A DNA stretch of 25,564 nt, taken from the NCBI GenBank assembly GCA_023416855.1, contig JAEZGU010000205.1, positions 1-25,564 of the forward strand, written 5' to 3'. Positions within the stretch are counted from its first letter, which is position 1; each line of letters opens with the position of its first letter. Source of the DNA: Bacillota bacterium. GTDB lineage: Bacteria; Bacillota; Clostridia; Tissierellales; Sedimentibacteraceae. Under the pieces are notes generated by a model that saw nothing but the letters and a program-made list of their open reading frames with translations, had not been told where the DNA came from and searched no databases. Shown here in pieces: positions 6,417 to 13,861 of the stretch. The translations under genes and the position numbers were made by a program.

Positions 6417-7073
6417 TTATGCTAATGTAGCATTTAAAAGTTCTACCATTTTTTTAGTAACATCTGCTGCAACACCTGCACAACGTGTTTTTCTTTCATC
6501 ACTTCCCATTGCATATCCTGTCTTTTCCATAAACTTACCAACAGAATCTGAACATAAAATTGAATCAGCAACAGTTGTATCTAATGCAATATCTGGTTGA
6601 TACATAGGAAGCTCTGCTCCTCTATACCAATTTTCTAATTCTACTAATACTTTTTTTGCAGTATCAGGATCGCAAACTGTTCCTATGCATAATGCTGCAA
6701 CTCCTACTGAACCACATAATGCTGCTTGTTGATATCCACCACCGTGATTTACAAATGCAGCTGTAGGATATTGGTTAAATGGATAACCAACTTCTTCTGC
6801 TAACACGCCGAAGAACCCTTCGGCAACACCGCTGCCTCAGCCACCCTTTTCTTTATAACCTTTGTAAGCTGCTGCTTCTGCTTTGGCAGGATCGATTTTC
6901 TTGTATGGAAATGGATGTTGAGGCGCTTGTGATGTATCTACGTTAGCTGCTGGTGCTGGTTGAGAACATCCTGTCAAAAGTCCACTTAGTGAACCTACCA
7001 CTGCTACACTTGCTGCTGTGTAGCCCATTCCCTTAAGAAAATCCTTTCTTGAAATTTGTTTGTTTTCTGACAT
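6417..7073 (-). CDS. Probable Tat-exported selenoprotein, C-GCAxxG-C-C / split-Soret-like lipoprotein
   Basis: Read through one in-frame TGA (6837-6839) as selenocysteine, this is a 218-residue protein. ATG 7073 follows AGGAG; an upstream in-frame start at 7202 lacks a ribosome site. Residues 1-36 form a twin-arginine-like signal, SRKDFLK (RK instead of RR), with hydrophobic core and lipobox LTGC (Cys36). U79 falls in 'YKEKGG-U-GSGVAEGFF', exactly where relatives carry the first cysteine of the C-GCAxxG-C-C / split-Soret family ('GGC..GV'). The rest matches that fold: FNQYPTAAFVNHGGGYQQAALCGSVGVAALCIG (C120, C129), C134, WYRGAELPMYQP, SILCSDSV (C174), RCAGVAADV (C198). No CxxCH haem motif is present, so it is probably a thiol/selenol redox or metal protein rather than a cytochrome. 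Both halves are coding in one frame, and a SECIS-like hairpin follows the UGA. tatA is next downstream. The exact reaction is unknown. Confidence 0.82.
6807..6836 (-). promoter_or_regulatory. SECIS-like hairpin directly after the in-frame UGA
   Basis: On the minus strand, GCCGAAGGGTTCTTCGGC (6824-6807) folds into a perfect 7-bp stem with a GGUU tetraloop that starts 19 nt after the UGA. Bacterial SECIS elements have a loop opening with G about 16-37 nt after the UGA. E. coli fdhF has a GGUC loop at nearly the same distance. The 30 bases after the UGA are 20/30 G+C in an otherwise AT-rich region, using codons GCC, GGG, GGC and AGC that are uncommon here. This is what an RNA constraint on coding sequence would produce. 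Confidence 0.75.
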
Positions 7074-7128
7074 ATTCAATCTCCTAATATTAATTTTATG
7101 CAATAGGATAAAACTATTACATGCCTTA

Positions 7129-7157
7129 ATTATACTGCTTGTCTTATTATTGTTCAA
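7129..7157 (-). promoter_or_regulatory. Sigma-A promoter of the selenoprotein-tatA unit
   Basis: On the minus strand TTGAAC (7157-7152), a 17-bp spacer and TATAAT (7134-7129). Transcription would start near 7122, giving a leader of about 50 nt before ATG 7073. Confidence 0.7.
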
Positions 7158-7535
7158 GTATAATTTGATATTAGGTTCTGCAAAACGTTGGAATTTAAAC
7201 AAAGTAATTATATTTTAACTTTTGTTAACATTTGTAAAATGATGAGAAAATAATTTTATAATTAAAAACACTACAATTAATTGTATAAAATTCATTGTGC
7301 ATTGATTAACAAATGATAATATATTTATATCAAAGTAATATATAAACCATAACATAAATAAAATTATTGCTTAATATACATCAAATATTAATTTGGAGGA
7401 ATACGTAATGAAATTTTTTATGAGAACGGTTCTGTAGATGACATGCTAAACATAATGGAGTTTAGAGATAGAAAATAGAATAATATTAGCTGTTTGTCAA
7501 ATAATATAACCAATTCGTAAATGGAGGAAATATAA
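7158..7535. other. Intergenic region with a possible small broken ORF
   Basis: This divergent spacer is mostly AT-rich and must hold the promoter of the DUF421 operon, though I cannot place one with confidence. At 7408 an ATG with a good ribosome site (GGAGGA 7395-7400) opens a 9-codon frame (MKFFMRTVL, TAG 7435-7437). The other frame from 7410 reads EIFYENGSVDDMLNIMEFRDRK and stops at 7476-7478. One extra T in the T6 tract at 7414-7419 would join them into MKFFYENGSVDDMLNIMEFRDRK. This is either a small decayed gene, a base-call slip in the homopolymer, or chance. Confidence 0.35.
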
Positions 7536-8264
7536 TTGAATGAAGGTTTAGTAGTTGTAGTAAGGGCAATAATATCATTTTTTTCATTACTTATTTTTGC
7601 TAGAATATTAGGCAAACAGCAAATAAGTCAATTGACCTTTTTTGATTATACTCTTGGAATTACCATCGGTTCAATTGCTGCGGAGTTAACTGTAGATTTA
7701 TCAAGCAGAGCTTGGCCACATTGGGTTGGGTTGCTAAGTTGGGCATTATTAGGTTTTATAATGGAATATATTACACTTAAATGGAGATATGCAGCTAAAT
7801 ACATCGAAGGCGAGCCTACAATTGTTATTATGAACGGAAAAATAATGGAAAACGCACTAAGAAAAATGAAATATAACGTCTCTGATATCATGGAGCAATT
7901 AAGAAATAAGGATGTTTTTGACTTGAATGAGGTCGAATTTGCAATAATTGAATCTAATGGGCAACTATCTGTACTAAAGAAAACTCAGTATTTAAATGTA
8001 ACATGTGGTGATTTGAATATTAACAAAAAGAAATCCGGAATAAGCACAGAGCTCATATATGATGGTGTTTTAATTGAAGAAAACTTAAAGCAGCTTAACA
8101 AAGATAAAAAGTGGTTGATGAATCAATTAAAATCATTTGATATAAAAGATGCATCAGAGGTTTTCCTTGCTACTTTAAATCCCGGAGGTTCTTTATATGT
8201 AGATAAATATAAAGATCATATAAAAAAAATAATAGACGTAGGCGATTATAAAGGACCTTATTAA
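7536..8264 (+). CDS. DUF421 (YetF-like) membrane protein
   Basis: 242 residues. It starts at TTG 7536, with GGAGG at 7523-7527; the nearby ATG is out of frame. Three N-terminal membrane helices (about residues 5-25, 35-55, 62-82) include the family pattern ARILGKQQISQLTFFDYTLGITIGSIAAE. A cytoplasmic C-terminal domain carries GEPTIVIMNGKIMENALRKMKYNVSDIMEQLR and FAIIESNGQLSVLKK, typical of DUF421/YetF. In Bacillus these proteins are linked to spore or envelope functions, but no biochemical activity is settled. It is followed after 11 bp by a DUF4363 gene, so the two should be co-translated and may act together at the membrane. Confidence 0.88.
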   Translation: MNEGLVVVVRAIISFFSLLIFARILGKQQISQLTFFDYTLGITIGSIAAELTVDLSSRAWPHWVGLLSWALLGFIMEYITLKWRYAAKYIEGEPTIVIMNGKIMENALRKMKYNVSDIMEQLRNKDVFDLNEVEFAIIESNGQLSVLKKTQYLNVTCGDLNINKKKSGISTELIYDGVLIEENLKQLNKDKKWLMNQLKSFDIKDASEVFLATLNPGGSLYVDKYKDHIKKIIDVGDYKGPY

Positions 8265-8275
8265 GGAGAATATAC

Positions 8276-8635
8276 ATGAGACAATTTTTAGTTAGAGCAG
8301 TACCAATAGTTACTGTCATAGTTTTTATAGTAATTATGTTGAGTGATAATTATTTAAAGCATTCTTTCAATGAAAATGATAATGTCGTAAAATCAATTGA
8401 GCTTATTATGGACGATGTAAAAAGCAATAATTGGGATGATGCATATAATAAACTGCAGATTTTAGATAAAGCATGGATAACAGTAGTTAAAAGAGTTCAA
8501 TTCAGTGCTGAAAGGGATGAGATAAACAATTTTAACAGAAGTATTGCAAGGTTACGTGGAGCTATTTTAGCTAAAGATAAAGCTAATGCGCTGATGGAGC
8601 TTTCAGAAGCTTATAATCAATGGGATAACGTATGA
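8276..8635 (+). CDS. DUF4363 family membrane-anchored protein
   Basis: 119 residues, starting at ATG 8276 with AAGGAG right after the stop of the DUF421 gene. A single N-terminal membrane helix (residues about 8-25, VPIVTVIVFIVIMLSD) is followed by a helical extracytoplasmic domain (WDDAYNKLQILDKAWITVVKRVQFSAERDEINNFNRSIARLRGAILAKDKANALMELSEAYNQW). The hydrophobic anchor, the W-x3-Y-x3-L and the ALxELxxA-x2-W pattern fit DUF4363. The function of the family is unknown; I recall clostridial DUF421 genes being paired with it. It ends in TGA. Confidence 0.75.
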   Translation: MRQFLVRAVPIVTVIVFIVIMLSDNYLKHSFNENDNVVKSIELIMDDVKSNNWDDAYNKLQILDKAWITVVKRVQFSAERDEINNFNRSIARLRGAILAKDKANALMELSEAYNQWDNV

Positions 8636-8643
8636 AAGTAACG

Positions 8644-8670
8644 AGCAGCTATACTTTGTGTTTAGCTGCT
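8644..8670. terminator. Shared hairpin between convergent DUF4363 and EamA genes
   Basis: AGCAGCTA (8644-8651) pairs perfectly with TAGCTGCT (8663-8670) across an 11-base loop. On the minus strand it overlaps the last codons and the stop of the EamA gene. Flanking T-runs are weak in both directions, so terminator strength is uncertain. Confidence 0.5.
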
Positions 8671-9557
8671 TTCAAATTTCTTATTAAATCCTTATGGTTT
8701 ATTTCCATAATAAATAAACTTAGTATCATTAAACCTGCACCTATATACGACTTTACTGTAAGTACTTCATTAGCAAAAACATATGCTACAATGCCAGCAA
8801 ATACAGTTTCAAGTGAAAATATAACACCTACATGAGAAGCACTTGTATACTGCTGAGCTATTGCTTGTACTATGAATGCAACTCCAGTACAAACTATTGA
8901 CAAGAATAATACCGAAGCCCAAATGTTCGGTGCTGTTGGAAAATGCGGTTTCTCAAAAATATAAGCAAGAATCAAATTTAGAACTCCTGTAACACCTAAT
9001 TGAAAAACACCTAATTGATATGGATTTACCTCTTCCTTTTGAACTGCCTTCTCTGTTATTAACAAATCAATTGCATAAACGAAAGCACACATAATTGATA
9101 GCAAATCGCCTAATAAATTATCATAATTAATAGAAAAATTATCTTTTAGTGTTAACAAAGCAATACCGGTTACGCTCATTATTATAACCAATGTAAGTTT
9201 TTTATCAGGTGTTTTTCTATAAACTATGCTTGATAAAACAGGGGTAAAAACAACTGATAAGCCACACAAAAATCCTGTATTTGACAATGTTGTATATTGA
9301 ATACCAAATGTAGCACCTATATAAACAAAAACTAACAGCACCCCTAATATAAAACTGTATTTTAGTGTTTCCTTAGAAACATTTTTTAGTTTTTTAAAAG
9401 ATAAAACTGCTGCAGCTGCGAAAGCTATCAAAAATCTATTTGCATTTAAAGTAAAAGAACCCATATCGACTAAACTTATATCTACCAATAAATATGATAC
9501 TCCCCAGCACAACGTAACTAATAATAACATCAAATCAGCTTTTAATTGCTTTGTCAT
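8649..9557 (-). CDS. EamA/DMT superfamily transporter
   Basis: 302 residues with ten predicted membrane helices arranged as two EamA halves (about residues 8-140 and 152-290). Motifs typical of drug/metabolite exporters are present: LLLVTLCWGVSYLLVDISL near the N-terminus, RFLIAFAAAAVL in helix 2, GFLCGLSVVFTPVLSSIVYRKTP in the first half, and VIFSLETVFAGIVAYVFANEVLTVKSYIGAGLMILSLFI in the second. ATG 9557 has AAGGGGG upstream. Substrates of this family range from amino acids to nucleotides and cannot be read from sequence. It stands alone, convergent with the DUF421/DUF4363 pair and divergent from the K+ channel gene. Confidence 0.9.
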   Translation of the reverse strand: MTKQLKADLMLLLVTLCWGVSYLLVDISLVDMGSFTLNANRFLIAFAAAAVLSFKKLKNVSKETLKYSFILGVLLVFVYIGATFGIQYTTLSNTGFLCGLSVVFTPVLSSIVYRKTPDKKLTLVIIMSVTGIALLTLKDNFSINYDNLLGDLLSIMCAFVYAIDLLITEKAVQKEEVNPYQLGVFQLGVTGVLNLILAYIFEKPHFPTAPNIWASVLFLSIVCTGVAFIVQAIAQQYTSASHVGVIFSLETVFAGIVAYVFANEVLTVKSYIGAGLMILSLFIMEINHKDLIRNLKAAKHKV

Positions 9558-9657
9558 AATAAAACCCCCTTAAGTCTATAGAAATTATACATCATCAAAA
9601 ATTAAAATGCTATAAATTTTAATTCAACATATAATTTACTAAATCGGGGGTAATTCT

Positions 9658-10011
9658 GTGAATCGCAAATATGTTATCTTATACAATATTATTATATTAT
9701 TTAATTTGTATTTCTTTATTGCTGTCTGCTTTTCAATTGTTTATATAGCATTGACATTATCAGGACTTGGTTACATTGTTGACCATTATTCCACTGCCGC
9801 TCATCAAGAGCAATTTATAGATTTAATAAGCCGTTCACTGTATTTCAGTTATATAACATTGTTTGCTGTCGGATACGGTGATATGACTCCCTTAGGCTTT
9901 GCAAAAGCAGTATCCATGATACAGGCCTTTGTTGGTTTTATTCTGCCCTATGCTATATTGTTAAAATATTTGATTTATAAACCACGTTTTTTAAATATCA
10001 CTAAAAAGTAA
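9658..10011 (+). CDS. Minimal two-helix potassium channel
   Basis: 117 residues, starting at GTG 9658 behind GGGGGT (9646-9651). The layout is TM1 (about 8-35), pore helix (about 57-68), selectivity filter and TM2 (about 82-106), matching the Ion_trans_2 (KcsA-type) pore. The filter region reads ITLFAVGYGDMTP (66-78): VGYGD is intact, but the usual first Thr of TVGYG is Ala70. There is no RCK/TrkA domain or other C-terminal regulator, only a short basic tail, so any gating would come from the pore itself or a partner. It is convergent with the ABC permease gene, with only 6 bp between stops and no terminator visible. Confidence 0.83.
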   Translation: MNRKYVILYNIIILFNLYFFIAVCFSIVYIALTLSGLGYIVDHYSTAAHQEQFIDLISRSLYFSYITLFAVGYGDMTPLGFAKAVSMIQAFVGFILPYAILLKYLIYKPRFLNITKK

Positions 10012-10017
10012 TACAAT

Positions 10018-11994
10018 TTAGCTAACTATATGATAATAAGTTCTTGCCGTGAAAAAATACACCATCAGATAAAATATTGCAAACACTACAATTGTAGCAA
10101 TTGTACACATAGCGAATAATGCTACATTAGTCATGCCAAATATTAATAGAAGTTTTGTTATTACTTTAAATGCAAACCCAATGTGTATAATAGAGGTAAT
10201 TAGTGGCAGAAAAAACACTGTTAGCACTTGGCTTTTTATTGCCTTCTTTATTTCAAAGTTACTCATTCCAACCTTTTGCATTATATCAAATCTTTCTTTA
10301 TCATCATATCCTTCAGCAATTTGCTTATAGTATATAATAAGAACCGTTGCCATAATAAATAATAACCCTATAAATATGCCAAGAAAAAACAGACCTCCAT
10401 ACATTGTTAAGAACATCGCTCTTGATAATTCAGGTCCATCTGCTCTTCCATGAGCTCGATATTCTCTGATAGAATTGTTGATATTATTTATAAGTTCCAC
10501 CTGAGTATCACTACTTTCATCAATATTGAATCCGTAATAATAAGAATGATTCTCATATTCCTCTTTAATATTCATAGCTGTAGCTATTTGCTTCATGACA
10601 TCTTGATTCTTTACTATCATAATGTATGAATTTGTTATGCTCGCCATTGCATCTCTGTCCAACGATTTAACAGATGTTAATTTGCCTTTTATAATCATGT
10701 TATATCCGTTAAAGCTTAACTCATCAGATAGTATTTTACCTCTTTGTGAATAAAACAAGCATTCATCATCATTTAAGGAAATTGATTGGTTTTCCATTCT
10801 GTTATAATCTTCAAGAGTTATGATTCCTATTGTTGAAATACTATCCATAACATCGAACTGATTATTTACAGATATAAAATTTGATCCTTCCTGAATTGCA
10901 AAAACCTCCATTGAGCCATAATAAACTACATCTTTTTGCTCAATATTAGCTGCTGATGTCTGTTGATTTATAACTTCATTTAATGTATTAATTTCTTCTT
11001 CAGAAGCATCCCATGTGCTAATAATAATATCTTTTGGATACTGTGTTTTCAAAACATCCTCCATGCCCATGTATAAAGACACTGTTGAGGATAGCATTAT
11101 TATTACCATTGTAGATAAAATACATATATTAGCCAAACCTGCAGCATTTTGCTTCATGCGATATATCATACCTGAAACAGATATAAAGTGATTAGGTTTA
11201 TAATAATATTGTTTGTTTTTTCTTAAGTATTTTAATACTGCAATGCTTCCTGCGGTGAACAAGCAATAAGTTCCTACTATAACCAAAACAACTGCAACAA
11301 AGAATAAATTTAACGCAGCTAAGGGCGATTCAGTTACAACAGCAATATAATATCCTGCGCCAAGACACAATACACCTATAATCGACATCAACCACTTGGT
11401 CTTTGGCTCTCTTTCTCCAACATTGCCGCCTTTCAGTAATTCAACAGGCTTAGATAAATGAACCTGACTTACATTGAATATTAAATTGATAATATTTATT
11501 AAGTTAAAAAGACACAATGAAGCTATTATAGCTTTTATAGATATTTCAAAACCAAAGGTTGCTTCAAATGACATTATTTTAAATAGAAATAAAATTATTA
11601 ACTTGCTTAACAAAATACCTGACAACAATCCAATTGTAATTGTAATTGTTGATGTAATTAATGTTTCATAAACCATTATTCTTGATATATGTTTCTTTTC
11701 CATACCAAGTATATTAAATAAACCAAATTCCTTTTTACGCTTTTTTATAAGAAAGCTGTTTGTGTAAAAAAGAAATATACATGAAAATAACCCAATTACA
11801 ATAGCACCTAAAAACATAACTTGTCTTAAGGACCCACTTTCCTGAACAATTTCTATGTCTTTAGCTACAACTAAAAAGCAAATATTATAAAACATCATAA
11901 TTGTTCCTATACACGTTAATATATATGGAATATATGTTTTAGAGTTTTTCTTAATATTATTTATAGCAAGCTTTGGATAGAAAAATTTACTCAT
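10018..11994 (-). CDS. Bce-type ABC transporter permease (BceB-like)
   Basis: 658 residues with two FtsX-like permease regions (the first about 60-190, the second in the last 120 residues). Between helices 7 and 8 lies an extracytoplasmic domain of about 200 residues, the hallmark of BceB-type permeases that sense and remove peptide antibiotics such as bacitracin from lipid II-cycle intermediates. I chose ATG 11994 (MSKFFYPKLAINNIKKN, with GGTGG upstream). It overlaps the stop of the ATPase gene by 8 bp and so is translationally coupled. An earlier in-frame start at 12015 lies deep in the ATPase gene. The KKRKKEFGLFNILGMEKKHI motif after helix 2 is typical of the family. It forms a module with the kinase and regulator at 12860-14533. 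The inducing peptide is unknown. Confidence 0.9.
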   Translation of the reverse strand: MSKFFYPKLAINNIKKNSKTYIPYILTCIGTIMMFYNICFLVVAKDIEIVQESGSLRQVMFLGAIVIGLFSCIFLFYTNSFLIKKRKKEFGLFNILGMEKKHISRIMVYETLITSTITITIGLLSGILLSKLIILFLFKIMSFEATFGFEISIKAIIASLCLFNLINIINLIFNVSQVHLSKPVELLKGGNVGEREPKTKWLMSIIGVLCLGAGYYIAVVTESPLAALNLFFVAVVLVIVGTYCLFTAGSIAVLKYLRKNKQYYYKPNHFISVSGMIYRMKQNAAGLANICILSTMVIIMLSSTVSLYMGMEDVLKTQYPKDIIISTWDASEEEINTLNEVINQQTSAANIEQKDVVYYGSMEVFAIQEGSNFISVNNQFDVMDSISTIGIITLEDYNRMENQSISLNDDECLFYSQRGKILSDELSFNGYNMIIKGKLTSVKSLDRDAMASITNSYIMIVKNQDVMKQIATAMNIKEEYENHSYYYGFNIDESSDTQVELINNINNSIREYRAHGRADGPELSRAMFLTMYGGLFFLGIFIGLLFIMATVLIIYYKQIAEGYDDKERFDIMQKVGMSNFEIKKAIKSQVLTVFFLPLITSIIHIGFAFKVITKLLLIFGMTNVALFAMCTIATIVVFAIFYLMVYFFTARTYYHIVS

Positions 11995-12754
11995 TTCTAC
12001 CACCGCCTGTTGCAATCATAGTAAGTGTATCGGAAATTTTCTGATAAAATACTTCATTAGACATTGAAGCTTTATATAGCTGATGATATAGCTGCCCGTC
12101 CTTTATAAACAATACTCGCTTAGCATGGCTTGCTGCTTTAACACTGTGTGTTACCATAAGTATTGTCTGTCCATCATTGTTAATTTCATTAAATAGTTTT
12201 AATACACCGTCAGATGCTCTTGAATCAAGTGAGCCGGTTGGTTCATCAGCAAGTATTATTTTGGGTTCTGTAATAAGAGCTCTTGCAATCGCCGTTCTTT
12301 GTTTTTGACCACCTGATATTTCATAAGGAAATTTATTTAAAATATCAGCGATTTCCAACCTCTTAGAAATTGGTTTTAATTTTTCGTTCATTTCTTCATA
12401 TAATTTACCCGCTAAAACAAGGGGTAAAAATATATTATCTTGAACTGAAAATGTATCAAGTAAATTAAAGTCCTGAAATACAAAACCAAGATTATCTCTC
12501 CTAAAAGCAGAAATATCTCTTTCATTAATTGTTATAACATTTTTTCCGTTTAATAATATTTCACCGTTAGTTGGTTTATCCAATGAAGCAAGTATATTTA
12601 ACAAAGTTGTTTTTCCTGAACCGGATTCGCCCATTATTGCAACATATTCTCCATTTTCTACGGAAAAAGTAATATTTGATAGTGCTTGAACAGGATTACC
12701 GCCGAAACGAGTTGTATATATTTTTTTTAAATTGTTAACTTGTAAAAGTGACAT
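11987..12754 (-). CDS. Bce-type ABC transporter ATPase (BceA-like)
   Basis: 255-residue nucleotide-binding protein of the MacB/LolD/BceA class. Visible are Walker A GESGSGKTT (42-50), Q-loop (FVFQDFNLLDTF), signature SGGQKQR, Walker B IILADEPTGSLD and the H-loop (TILMVTHS). ATG 12754 has GGAGG 5 nt upstream; a TTG four codons earlier overlaps the ribosome site and is rejected. It powers the permease encoded next, with which it overlaps by 8 bp. The gap of about 100 bp upstream, after the kinase gene, holds an inverted repeat that could be the regulator's binding site, so the transporter genes probably have their own inducible promoter. Confidence 0.95.
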   Translation of the reverse strand: MSLLQVNNLKKIYTTRFGGNPVQALSNITFSVENGEYVAIMGESGSGKTTLLNILASLDKPTNGEILLNGKNVITINERDISAFRRDNLGFVFQDFNLLDTFSVQDNIFLPLVLAGKLYEEMNEKLKPISKRLEIADILNKFPYEISGGQKQRTAIARALITEPKIILADEPTGSLDSRASDGVLKLFNEINNDGQTILMVTHSVKAASHAKRVLFIKDGQLYHQLYKASMSNEVFYQKISDTLTMIATGGGRNE

Positions 12755-12842
12755 AAATACCTCCAATAATTTTCTTCCTGTTCATGTTATCAAAAACATA
12801 TAGTGCTATTCCATAACTTTGACTTACATTTTTATAATTTTT

Positions 12843-12858
12843 CTTACAAAATCGTAAG
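12843..12858 (-). promoter_or_regulatory. Inverted repeat upstream of the Bce transporter genes
   Basis: Perfect dyad CTTAC-N6-GTAAG, about 90 bp upstream of the ATPase start and directly after the kinase stop codon. BceR-type regulators bind TTAC/GTAA inverted repeats upstream of their transporter operons, so this is a reasonable operator candidate. A clear -35/-10 pair is not evident to me. Confidence 0.5.
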
Positions 12859-12859
12859 G

Positions 12860-13861
12860 TTATTCCATATGTATTTTTGCTGTATCTAAACCTATTTTAA
12901 CCTTCGTTCCACTGTTAATTTTAGATTCGATTTCAACTGTATGAGATAGTTTGTTTAATATAAGCTTACATAAATAAAGCCCTATTCCCGTAGATTTTTT
13001 ATCTTCTCTGCCATTATAACCGGTAAACCCTTTTTCAAATACTCTTGGTAAATCCTCTTGTTCAATACCTATTCCCGAATCCTCTATTACCAATGTGTCC
13101 GATAATTCTGATTCCATGTATATTTTTATTTCACCATGATGAGTATATTTCAAAGCATTTGATAGTATTTGTTCTATAACAAAAAGCAACCATTTTTCAT
13201 CTGTCAAAACAATACGGTTCAAGTCAATATAATTTAGAGTGATTTTTTTACGGATAAATAATTTGGAGTATTTTCTGATTGCTTGTTTAACAATACCATC
13301 AAGAGAATATCTTTTAAATAATAAATCTGAATTCAAACTGTCAATACGAATATATTGCAGTGCCATTTCTACGTATTGTTCAATCTTAAAAAGCTGTTCT
13401 AAAAGCTCATTGTTTATTTCAGATTTTTCTGTTTGAAGCATTAACCTCATGGCTGAGATAGGTGTTTTTATTTGATGTGACCATACAGTATAGTAATCCA
13501 TCATATCTGTGTATAATTTATTCTTTTCATTTATATTTTCTATATTATTTCGATTTATTATATTAATTAATTCTTGATAATCATTTTCTATTAAATTAAT
13601 TGTATTATTAAAACTAAAATCAACTTGAGTGATATTGTTTTTTAAATCTTGAAGAATTTTATGTTTTTTGTAAAATATTATAAAATTAATTGAAGATACA
13701 ATTATAATAAAAACGCCAGATAACAAAAATGAATATAATATGGATTCTAATGGTAATGAGTAAAGCGAAAAAACAACAACAAATATAATGAAACATCCTA
13801 ATATAGAAATTATAGAAGCAATTCTTCCTGTTAAATAGGAAATTAAAATACTTTTTCTCAT
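12860..13861 (-). CDS. Intramembrane-sensing histidine kinase (BceS-like)
   Basis: 333 residues. Two N-terminal membrane helices (about 12-32 and 40-62) are joined by a loop of only a few residues, so there is no real extracellular sensor; BceS-type kinases instead read the state of their transporter. H-box VWSHQIKTPISAMRL has His129. Then come N-box EQILSNALKYT (Asn235), G1 DSGIG (261-265) and G2 TGIGLYLC (291-298). The ATG follows directly after the TAA of the regulator gene (TAAATG), giving translational coupling. Its partner regulator is upstream and its transporter downstream, a standard Bce module arrangement. Confidence 0.92.
   Translation of the reverse strand: MRKSILISYLTGRIASIISILGCFIIFVVVFSLYSLPLESILYSFLLSGVFIIIVSSINFIIFYKKHKILQDLKNNITQVDFSFNNTINLIENDYQELINIINRNNIENINEKNKLYTDMMDYYTVWSHQIKTPISAMRLMLQTEKSEINNELLEQLFKIEQYVEMALQYIRIDSLNSDLLFKRYSLDGIVKQAIRKYSKLFIRKKITLNYIDLNRIVLTDEKWLLFVIEQILSNALKYTHHGEIKIYMESELSDTLVIEDSGIGIEQEDLPRVFEKGFTGYNGREDKKSTGIGLYLCKLILNKLSHTVEIESKINSGTKVKIGLDTAKIHME

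Noticed and set aside
2182..7073. A variant genetic code with TGA as Gly or Trp, to explain both in-frame TGAs
   Set aside because: tatA ends in TGA inside its terminator palindrome and the DUF4363 gene ends in TGA, so TGA still works as a stop. The selenoprotein site aligns with Cys rather than Gly or Trp.
6417..7073. The Tat lipoprotein gene as a simple pseudogene broken by nonsense mutation
   Set aside because: Apart from the TGA the frame is intact, promoter and ribosome sites are good, the TGA is at the conserved Cys, and a SECIS-like hairpin follows.
6417..7073. A true split-Soret cytochrome c
   Set aside because: The overall fold motifs match, but there is no CxxCH haem-attachment motif anywhere in the protein.
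7074..7202. N-terminal extension of the selenoprotein to an ATG at 7202
   Set aside because: It would place 43 residues before the Tat signal, has no ribosome site, and overlaps the predicted promoter at 7129-7157.
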